5,670 nucleotides of DNA from Phycisphaerae bacterium (GTDB lineage: Bacteria; Planctomycetota; Phycisphaerae; UBA1845; Fen-1342): contig JALSRY010000023.1 of the NCBI GenBank assembly GCA_026984555.1, positions 1 through 5,670 of the forward strand, read 5' to 3'. A model generated the notes under the pieces. The model searched no databases and was not told the origin of the DNA. It saw only the letters and a list, made by a program, of their open reading frames with translations. Position numbers and translations under genes: made by a program. Below, one piece after another: positions 1 through 5,239 of this stretch. Positions within the stretch are counted from its first letter, which is position 1, and the number at the start of each line of letters is the position of its first letter.

Positions 1-17
1 TTCATGGCACGCGTCAT
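1..17 (-). CDS. Probable start of a further efflux-operon gene (partial, runs off left edge)
   Basis: An ATG on the minus strand at 17-15 lies 22 nt after the stop of the small lipoprotein gene. It is preceded by a GGGGAGA purine run that sits very close to it. A second in-frame ATG at 5-3 would place the same run about 13 nt upstream. Only Met-Thr-Arg-Ala-Met can be read. The short gap and shared strand suggest the operon continues. By analogy with czcCBA/cusCFBA operons the next genes would be the periplasmic adaptor (HlyD/MFP) and the RND pump, but this is inference from context and nothing in the five codons identifies the product. Confidence 0.3.
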
Positions 18-39
18 TCTCCCCAGGCCCGCGCGCGCC

Positions 40-216
40 TCACAGCAGCCAAGCCGCGAGCAGGTGATGAACCCAATCGGTCACGAAAGTCTGTAGCGTC
101 GTGGCAAGCTCGCCGGTGGGGGAAAGTGGGGTCGTCGCGTCGCAGCCGACCAACGCGGGCACCAGCAACGCGGCAGCGGCGAGCGCAAACCGTCCTGTCA
201 ACATCATACGGGTCAT
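40..216 (-). CDS. Small lipoprotein, 58 aa, unknown function, efflux-operon member
   Basis: This is a short gene downstream of the TolC-family gene; its ATG lies 7 nt after the TolC stop. A GAGAG purine run overlapping that stop codon (TGAGAGAGCC-ATG) can serve as ribosome binding site. The product has a short n-region with Arg3 and Arg9, a hydrophobic core at about residues 10-23, and a lipobox Leu-Val-Gly-Cys with Cys25, so it should be a signal peptidase II substrate. The mature part is only 34 residues. It starts Cys-Asp, and in E. coli Asp at +2 favours inner-membrane retention, though that rule may not hold in other phyla. A Thr/Pro-rich stretch follows, then a C-terminal helix-like segment rich in Leu, Trp, Ala and His (residues 41-58) ending Ala-Ala-Trp-Leu-Leu. 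A longer reading from 324 is possible but lies inside the TolC gene and would bury the signal peptide. I do not recognise a named family. From its position it may be an accessory or assembly factor of the efflux complex. Confidence 0.72.
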   Translation of the reverse strand: MTRMMLTGRFALAAAALLVPALVGCDATTPLSPTGELATTLQTFVTDWVHHLLAAWLL

Positions 217-223
217 GGCTCTC

Positions 224-1897
224 TCACTTTCCACTGCGGGCGGGCGCGGATGTCGGCATTGGTGTGGCATCGAGCGCGCCGCCGACCGCCTGGCGCAACT
301 CCACAAGGGCCAGAGCATAGTCACGCTGAAGCTCGACGTAGCGGCGGCGTTGAGCGATGAGTGCCTTCTGGGCGTCGATCAGGGCGATGATGCCCTGCCG
401 CCCGGCACGGTAGGCCCGGCGGGCCGCCTCCACATTCTGCTCGGCAAGTGGCAGCGACTGGTCACGCATCAAGGCAACCAAGTCGCGGGCACTGCGCGCG
501 GAAATCAGCGCCTGCGACACGTCGCGTGCCACCATGTCGAGCAGATGTTCGAACTCCTTGCGCCGCTGCCGGGCTTCGATGCGCGCCCGGGCGATGCTCG
601 CCTGATTCTGATGCCAGATGGGCAGTGTGATGTCCAGCGTCGGCCCCAGGACAGCGTCGATGATCTGGCTGCGCTCGAGGCGACGTTCGCCCCGCGACTG
701 AATATCCGGCGCGGTGAGTTGACCACCGGCGATGGACGCCCGGGCCGTGTCGGCGAGCACGTTCCGACCGGGCAACGCCCGCTGCTCGGCGCGCTCGAGC
801 TCGAACCCGACCGTCACGTCCGGCAATGCGTCGAGGTACTGCTTGCGGAGCTCCTGCTCGGCAGCTCGGACGCGCAGCGAAGCCGCCCGCGCGTCGAGGC
901 GGCGGCGCATCGCCGCCAGAAGCAACGCGTCGTCGCCTTGGCGCGGCAATCGGTCATCGGGCAGCGGGCCGCGAATGGTCCACGTCTGGTCGCCACGCGA
1001 CAACCCGAGCGTGTGCGCGAGGTCTTCGCGGGCGAGCTTCCGGTCGCGCTCGATCAATATCAGCTCCCGGCGCACGTCGAGCACGTTGGCGCGGGCGAGG
1101 TTCACATCCAGCCGGCCGACCTCGCCGGCGGCGAAACGGTCCTGCGCGAGGGCCGCCGACCGCTCGGCGAGTTTGAGGTTCTCACGCGTGATCTGCTCGA
1201 TTTGTCGAAGCGCCAGCAGGCTAAAGAAATGGCGGCGGGTTTCGGCGGCCAGGCGAAGTCCCTCGTGCGTAACGCTGAGGATGGTCTGATCGAGGCGATT
1301 CCGGGCGATACGCTTGCGAACCGGAATCCGCCAGAGATCCGCAATCTGCTGAGCAAATCCGACCGTCAGGTCCGCCAGACCGCCGCCCTCGGGAAACCGC
1401 AGACTCAGGCCAAGCGAGGGGTTGGCCAGCAGCCCCGATTGCACAACCTCCGCCCGCGAAACACCGATGTCCTCGAACAACGCCTGGAATCCACGGTTGT
1501 TCAGGAGTGCGACCTGGACGGCCTCATCCACGGTGAGACCGCCTTCGAGCAGGGCATCCACCTTGTCGGCGACCTGTTCGTCCACATCGGGGCTGTAGCT
1601 GTCGCTGACGCCGGTGCGACCGCGCAGGAGGTCCGACGCCCGGTGGTAGTCCGGCCGGGGATTGACCCTCACGCAACCGCTGAGCATCAGCAGGCCGGCG
1701 GAAACGATGAGCGCGTGCCGCCAGCGGGAACGTGTCTGGGCGGCGCGCAACGTGGCCGGAACAAGCGCAGCTTTCCCCACTCGGGCAGGCCCCCGACGCC
1801 GAGGAAGACGCATCGGGGTGCGGCTACCGCCTCGCGGGGGAGCGGGCGTTCCCGCACGGGGCATTGCCATCCGCGTTGCGACGACGACAGCGTGCAT
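224..1897 (-). CDS. TolC-family outer-membrane efflux factor, CzcC/CusC-like lipoprotein
   Basis: This is the outer-membrane channel component of a tripartite efflux system; in the family it trimerises into a beta-barrel plus a periplasmic alpha-helical tunnel that docks on an adaptor and pump. Read from 1897 it has 557 aa. A lipoprotein signal ends in Leu-Ser-Gly-Cys (Cys75). Two outer-membrane-efflux repeats follow, at about residues 120-305 and 330-540. The repeats share recognisable halves: an Ala-Gly-Glu/Arg motif followed by a long helix at about 254-298 and again at 495-540. The first repeat carries an Ala-Leu-x-x-Asn-Asn stretch (about 130-134) and Leu-Ala-Asn-Pro-Ser-Leu (157-162), typical of the family. 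Residues about 380-410 form a loop-like insert in repeat 2. The start is uncertain. ATG 1897 is 10 nt after the previous stop and has GAGAG 7 nt upstream, but it puts about 60 residues before the hydrophobic core. ATG 1813 (Cys47), or a GTG or TTG closer in, would give a more normal signal peptide. The substrate cannot be read from this protein; metal or drug export are both possible. Confidence 0.92.
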   Translation of the reverse strand: MHAVVVATRMAMPRAGTPAPPRGGSRTPMRLPRRRGPARVGKAALVPATLRAAQTRSRWRHALIVSAGLLMLSGCVRVNPRPDYHRASDLLRGRTGVSDSYSPDVDEQVADKVDALLEGGLTVDEAVQVALLNNRGFQALFEDIGVSRAEVVQSGLLANPSLGLSLRFPEGGGLADLTVGFAQQIADLWRIPVRKRIARNRLDQTILSVTHEGLRLAAETRRHFFSLLALRQIEQITRENLKLAERSAALAQDRFAAGEVGRLDVNLARANVLDVRRELILIERDRKLAREDLAHTLGLSRGDQTWTIRGPLPDDRLPRQGDDALLLAAMRRRLDARAASLRVRAAEQELRKQYLDALPDVTVGFELERAEQRALPGRNVLADTARASIAGGQLTAPDIQSRGERRLERSQIIDAVLGPTLDITLPIWHQNQASIARARIEARQRRKEFEHLLDMVARDVSQALISARSARDLVALMRDQSLPLAEQNVEAARRAYRAGRQGIIALIDAQKALIAQRRRYVELQRDYALALVELRQAVGGALDATPMPTSAPARSGK

Positions 1898-1907
1898 CGC
1901 GATACTC

Positions 1908-2765
1908 TCAGAACGACCAGGTCAGACGCAGGCCGGCGCCGAAATTGGGTGTCTCCTCGTTATCGTCCAGTCCGATGAACACGCCGGGGCCGATCGTAAT
2001 CTGTTCGTTGATCCGCCACTGTCCCGAGACCTCGAGCACGTTCAGATCGCCGTGGCGTTCCTCTTCACTGACGCGGTGCTCGTATGCGGTGGTCAGGGCA
2101 AGATCGTCGTTGATGCGCCACTTGTACCCGGCCCGCAAGCCCCACTGGAAATGACGCAGGTCATCGGTGTTATGGCCGTTGGCCGTGATGGCGAAGGCGT
2201 TGAAGTACAGCGTGCCCGGCCCGAGCTCCTTGGCGACGATGCCGGTGAAGGTTCCATCGACGCCGGAAGAATGGTACCCGCTCGGAATGCGGATTTCGGC
2301 GAGCGTGGCGAGCGTCGGCCAGGTTCCGTCGTCGGGAAGCCAGCGTTGCTGCCAGCCGAACTCGGCGTCGGCGTTTCCGTTGACCCGGCCGAGCCCGAAC
2401 TCCATCGGCGCCACGAGCGTGAGTTTCATGTTTCGCAGGAAATCGTTTCCGTCGGGCGTGAACTTGAGCTCGGGCGCGAAGAGCACGGGGTCGCGCTCGC
2501 CCGAGGTGGTCTGCCAGCCGAGGTCGAATTGGAGCTCGAAATGTCCGGGCTCGCCGGGCTGTCCATCTTCGAGCAGTGTGTAGGAGTCGATCGACTGCTG
2601 ATGCGCGAGGTCGTCCAGCGAAAACGCGTTTTCGGCCGGAGCGGTGGGCGTCTCGGCCGCCGCCGGAGGCTGGGCATCCTGTGCGCGGGCCGGGGAGAAG
2701 CCCGCGAGCACCAGGAGCGAAACGACCACGGCGAACCCAACGGGGGCAAGAGAACGATCAGACAT
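1908..2765 (-). CDS. Outer-membrane beta-barrel protein, possible Phenol_MetA_deg/transporter-like family
   Basis: First gene of the efflux operon, 285 aa. The start at 2765 is chosen because a GGAG motif sits 8 nt upstream and it opens directly with a signal peptide: Arg4, hydrophobic core at about 8-22, and Ala-Arg-Ala cleavage site at 26-28. The open frame extends upstream to 3095, but that part is intergenic DNA. After cleavage comes a Pro/Ala/Glu-rich linker (about 29-46). The rest consists of alternating hydrophobic/polar strands with Gly and aromatic residues, including strands near 76-84, 113-123, 173-195, 206-230, 242-250 and 255-265. It ends Leu-Thr-Trp-Ser-Phe, the terminal Phe being the usual Bam recognition signal. 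The late segment with Gly-Pro-Gly-Val-Phe-Ile-Gly-Leu (259-266), an acidic turn, then Asn-Phe-Gly-Ala-Gly resembles barrels annotated as MetA-pathway phenol degradation proteins or transporters. That assignment is from memory of the pattern. It may supply an outer-membrane pore or accessory function alongside TolC; no substrate can be inferred. Confidence 0.85.
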   Translation of the reverse strand: MSDRSLAPVGFAVVVSLLVLAGFSPARAQDAQPPAAAETPTAPAENAFSLDDLAHQQSIDSYTLLEDGQPGEPGHFELQFDLGWQTTSGERDPVLFAPELKFTPDGNDFLRNMKLTLVAPMEFGLGRVNGNADAEFGWQQRWLPDDGTWPTLATLAEIRIPSGYHSSGVDGTFTGIVAKELGPGTLYFNAFAITANGHNTDDLRHFQWGLRAGYKWRINDDLALTTAYEHRVSEEERHGDLNVLEVSGQWRINEQITIGPGVFIGLDDNEETPNFGAGLRLTWSF

Positions 2766-2838
2766 CGTTGTTTCTCCGTAAACCTGGGACCAGCGCCGGC
2801 GGAAACCGCAGGCACGTTTTCGTCTTTCAGAGAACCCC

Positions 2839-2865
2839 GGGGAAGGGCCCGCCTGGCCCCTCCCC
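2839..2865 (-). promoter_or_regulatory. Strong GC hairpin in the predicted leader of the efflux operon
   Basis: Arms 2839-2849 and 2855-2865 are inverted repeats of 11 bp around a 5-nt loop. On the minus-strand transcript all pairs are Watson-Crick except one G-U wobble; on the plus strand that position is an A-C mismatch, so the structure favours minus-strand RNA. It lies about 75 nt upstream of the beta-barrel start codon, within the roughly 130-nt leader implied by the putative -10 at 2906. No U-tract follows on either strand, so it is not a standard intrinsic terminator. It could affect mRNA stability or leader-based control, or be a by-product of GC-rich sequence. Confidence 0.4.
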
Positions 2866-2900
2866 GAGCATGGAACCGCGCCAGCGTGTTCCGGGCAGGC

Positions 2901-2906
2901 ATTATC
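2901..2906 (-). promoter_or_regulatory. Putative -10 element of the efflux-operon promoter
   Basis: The minus strand reads GATAAT at 2906-2901, a 5/6 match to TATAAT in a very GC-rich surrounding. The expected -35 area (about 2923-2931) has no good TTGACA match and instead contains the outer GATTAC half-site of the operator. A poor -35 next to regulator sites is what an activator-dependent promoter looks like. With transcription starting near 2894, the centre of the inverted repeat falls at about -53, a position compatible with OmpR-family activation. Predicted from sequence only. Confidence 0.4.
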
Positions 2907-2927
2907 GCCGCCCCCGGATCGCGCGCC

Positions 2928-2956
2928 GATTACGCCCGGATTACAATGCTGTAATC
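2928..2956. promoter_or_regulatory. Putative response-regulator operator (CusR/CopR-like box with a third half-site)
   Basis: Positions 2939-2956 read GATTACA-ATGC-TGTAATC, a perfect 7-bp inverted repeat with a 4-bp spacer. A further GATTAC at 2928-2933 repeats the left arm in the same orientation exactly 11 bp away, one helical turn. The CusR box of E. coli has the layout TGACA-N4-TGTCA and this site has TTACA-N4-TGTAA, so the half-site geometry is the same with one base changed per arm. It lies between the divergent efflux operon and the two-component operon, 90 bp before the regulator start. The encoded OmpR-class regulator is the obvious candidate ligand, acting on the efflux promoter and possibly on its own gene. 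Confidence 0.65.
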
Positions 2957-3045
2957 TGACAGGCGGCGACTTGGCCGCACGGGAACGGTCGTGTGACATG
3001 ATGCGGGGGCAGGCCAGCCGAGCCCGGTTTCCGGAGCCGACGCGC

Positions 3046-3723
3046 ATGCGTGTGCTGATCATCGAAGACGATCCCGGCGTAGCAGCTTTCCTCAAGAAAG
3101 GGATGCAGGAGGCGTCCTACGTGGTCGAATGGTGTGACAACGGGGCCGAGGGGCTGCGGGTCGCCGGCGCCGGCGGACACGACGTCATCGTGCTCGATCT
3201 GATGCTCCCCGGCGAGGACGGTTTCGCGGTGTTGCGCCAGATTCGGAAGCAGGGCCTGCGCACACCCATCATCATCCTGACCGCGCGCGACGCGATCGAA
3301 GACCGCGTCAAAGGGCTCGATCTCGGCGCCGATGACTATGTGCTCAAGCCGTTCAGCTTTTCCGAGTTGATGGCCCGCGTGCGGGCGCTGCTACGCCGCG
3401 GGCAGGAGCTGAGCACGAACCCGATCATCGTAGCCGATCTGCAGGTCGATATCGTGGGGCACACGGTTCGCCGAGCCGGCCGGCGGATCGATCTCTCGCC
3501 GACCGAGTACGCGCTGCTCGAGTACCTGGTTCGGCATGCGGGGCACGTGCTGTCGCGCACGATGATCCTCGAACACGTGTGGGACATGAACCAGGATCCG
3601 ATGACCAACGTGGTCGATGTCCACATCAACCGCCTGCGCAAGAAGGTGGACCTCGGCTTCGATGCGCCGCTTATTCACACGATTCGCGGAGTCGGCTATG
3701 TCCTCCGACACCAAGAAGCATAG
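3046..3723 (+). CDS. OmpR/PhoB-family response regulator, CusR/CopR-like
   Basis: DNA-binding half of a two-component system, 225 aa, the normal size for the class. The N-terminal receiver domain (about 1-118) has the acidic pair Asp8/Asp9, phospho-acceptor Asp51 in Val-Leu-Asp-Leu-Met-Leu-Pro-Gly, switch Thr79 in Leu-Thr-Ala-Arg, and Lys101 in Leu-Lys-Pro-Phe. All the residues needed for phosphorylation are therefore present. The C-terminal winged-helix domain (about 125-222) shows Leu-Ser-Pro-Thr-Glu-Tyr, the recognition-helix region Asn-Val-Val-Asp-Val-His-Ile-Asn-Arg-Leu-Arg-Lys-Lys-Val, and Ile-Arg-Gly-Val-Gly-Tyr of the wing. The start at 3046 is supported by GGAG 9 nt upstream and by the family's usual Met-Arg-Val-Leu-Ile-Ile-Glu-Asp-Asp opening; a longer in-frame TTG start at 2971 adds only unconserved residues. 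It overlaps the kinase gene by 26 nt and is divergent from the efflux operon it probably controls. Resemblance to heavy-metal regulators is clear, but the inducer is not determined. Confidence 0.95.
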   Translation: MRVLIIEDDPGVAAFLKKGMQEASYVVEWCDNGAEGLRVAGAGGHDVIVLDLMLPGEDGFAVLRQIRKQGLRTPIIILTARDAIEDRVKGLDLGADDYVLKPFSFSELMARVRALLRRGQELSTNPIIVADLQVDIVGHTVRRAGRRIDLSPTEYALLEYLVRHAGHVLSRTMILEHVWDMNQDPMTNVVDVHINRLRKKVDLGFDAPLIHTIRGVGYVLRHQEA

Positions 3724-5134
3724 CTCTCGACGCCGCTCGATCGGTCTGCGGCTGACGCTGTGGAGCGCCGGCGTAACGTTCGTCGCCGCGGCGGTGTTGT
3801 GCCTCGTGCTCTACGCGGGATTGCACTACTCGCTTCAACACGAGGTGGACGCGTTCCTGGAAGGCGAGGTTCGCGAGTTCCTCGGCACGGTCAACCGGCA
3901 CCCGGGGAACGACCCCGGCCTGGAGCGTTCGATTCGGACCGAGTTGGGAACCCGCCTGCACCACGACCTGGCGTTTCGCCTCTACGATGCCGCCGGACGA
4001 CTCATGGTTTCCAGCGAGCCGGACGACGCCGTCGCCCAGGCGTGGCGGCCACCAGCGGACTGGGAAAACGATCCGACCGCGTTTCGTTTTGAAACGATCC
4101 GCGTGCCGAACGAGGCGGCGCCGTTCCGGCTGTGCAGTCTGCGTGTCAAGACCGCGGACGGCCGGTCGTGTATCGCCCAGGCGGGCTATCGGCTCGATCG
4201 CATGATCGCATCGTTGGCGATGTTTCGGCGCGTGTGCCTGGCCGGGCTCGGGCTGGCCCTCGTGCTGTCGCTGGCAGGCGGGCGCATCATGGCGCGGCGA
4301 AGCCTGCGACCGGTTCAAACGCTGACCGAAACCGCCCGGCGAATCGACGGCCAGCGGCTGAGCCAGCGCGTGCCGCTCGCGGGAACGGGCGACGAGTTGG
4401 ACCTGCTGGCCGAGACGATCAACCGCATGCTCGACCGCATCCAGGATCACGTCCGCCAAGTACGGCAGTTCACGGCCGACGCATCACACGAGTTGCGAAC
4501 ACCGCTGGCGGCGCTACGCGGGGCGGCGGAGGTTGCCCTGTCACACGAACGGAGTGTCGCCGAGCTGCGAACGGTGCTGGTCGAAAGCGTCGAGGAGTAC
4601 GACCGGCTCGCACGCATCGCCGAAGACTTGCTGTTGCTGGCGCGGGCCGACGCGGGGCAGGACATCTTGCGGCGGGAGCGGGTGCGTCTGGATCAGGCCG
4701 TCGCCGACGTGGTCGACCTGTACCGGCCGCTTGCTGAGGAAGCGGGTGTCGAACTGACATTCGAGCAGGGCCCACACATCTGGATCGCCGGCGACCGCGG
4801 GCGCCTGCGCCAGTTGGCCGGCAACCTGATCGACAACGCGATCAAGTACTCCCCTCCCGGCCGGCCGGTCGAGGTTCGCCTGCGCACTGCGAACGGTACC
4901 GCGTGGCTCGACATTACCGACCACGGACCGGGGATCGCGCCCGAACAGCTCCGGCATGTGTTCGATCGCTTCTACCGGGCCGACGATGCCCGCTGTCGCG
5001 ACCGGGGCGGAGCCGGCCTGGGGCTCGCCATCTGCCGTACCATCGCCCGCGCCCACGGCGGCGACATATCCCTGCAAAACGCACCGGACCACGGTGCCGT
5101 GGTCACGGTGTCGCTGCCACTCGGCACAGAATGA
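3698..5134 (+). CDS. Membrane sensor histidine kinase, CusS-like architecture
   Basis: Partner kinase of the upstream regulator, 478 aa. The start ATG at 3698 lies inside the regulator gene with GGAG 6 nt upstream, so translation is probably coupled. The order is: cytoplasmic Arg/Lys-rich N-terminus; TM1 about 18-42; periplasmic sensor loop about 43-173; TM2 about 175-195; HAMP about 196-250; HisKA dimerisation domain with phospho-acceptor His264 in Ala-Ser-His-Glu-Leu-Arg-Thr-Pro-Leu; and an HATPase_c domain. The ATPase shows the N box (Asn376-Leu-Ile-Asp-Asn380), G1 (Asp408-His-Gly-Pro-Gly412), F box (Phe423-Asp-Arg-Phe-Tyr) and G2 (Gly438-Ala-Gly-Leu-Gly442), all intact, so it should be catalytically active. 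The sensor loop holds two cysteines (146 and 158) and several histidines (43, 48, 68, 88, 89), possible metal or redox ligands. The loop itself does not let me name the signal. A heavy-metal-type sensor is the best guess from the domain order and the adjacent efflux genes. Confidence 0.94.
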   Translation: MSSDTKKHSSRRRSIGLRLTLWSAGVTFVAAAVLCLVLYAGLHYSLQHEVDAFLEGEVREFLGTVNRHPGNDPGLERSIRTELGTRLHHDLAFRLYDAAGRLMVSSEPDDAVAQAWRPPADWENDPTAFRFETIRVPNEAAPFRLCSLRVKTADGRSCIAQAGYRLDRMIASLAMFRRVCLAGLGLALVLSLAGGRIMARRSLRPVQTLTETARRIDGQRLSQRVPLAGTGDELDLLAETINRMLDRIQDHVRQVRQFTADASHELRTPLAALRGAAEVALSHERSVAELRTVLVESVEEYDRLARIAEDLLLLARADAGQDILRRERVRLDQAVADVVDLYRPLAEEAGVELTFEQGPHIWIAGDRGRLRQLAGNLIDNAIKYSPPGRPVEVRLRTANGTAWLDITDHGPGIAPEQLRHVFDRFYRADDARCRDRGGAGLGLAICRTIARAHGGDISLQNAPDHGAVVTVSLPLGTE

Positions 5135-5239
5135 GCCCGTGCCTCCGGCGGGTTCCCGGCGCAGACGGCCGGGCCGCGCGCTGGCAGGGCGGGGCGTAGC
5201 TGTTCAATCGCCGGAAGCATGTCTACAGTATGGCGGTCC

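Noticed and set aside
101..1978. A 625-codon open frame on the plus strand.
   Set aside because: It is antisense to the TolC-family gene, has no recognisable domain or signal, and its composition (Arg, Gly, Ala, Pro rich) is typical of a shadow frame in GC-rich coding DNA. The minus-strand product has clear family features.
1997..2002. A GTAATC half-site inside the beta-barrel gene.
   Set aside because: It is a single half-site within conserved coding sequence, with no partner arm at the operator spacing.
1662..2954. A 430-codon open frame on the plus strand.
   Set aside because: It is antisense to the beta-barrel gene and runs through the intergenic region. The minus-strand gene has a ribosome site, signal peptide and terminal Phe; this frame has none of these.
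2971..2999. TTGGCC-17 nt-TGACAT as a sigma-70 promoter for the two-component operon.
   Set aside because: Both hexamers match consensus weakly, and no better candidate was seen. The promoter of the regulator gene is left unassigned.
2971..3045. N-terminal extension of the response regulator from a TTG start.
   Set aside because: The extra 25 residues are not receiver-domain sequence, and the ATG at 3046 has a GGAG motif and the usual family opening.
3671..4459. A 262-codon open frame on the minus strand.
   Set aside because: It is antisense to the kinase gene, which has all its catalytic boxes. The opposing product looks like a GC-driven shadow.
5155..5173. Hairpin CCCGGC-7 nt-GCCGGG after the kinase gene, as a possible terminator.
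   Set aside because: The stem is only 6 bp and is followed by GC-rich sequence, not a T-run. In such GC-rich DNA it could easily occur by chance.
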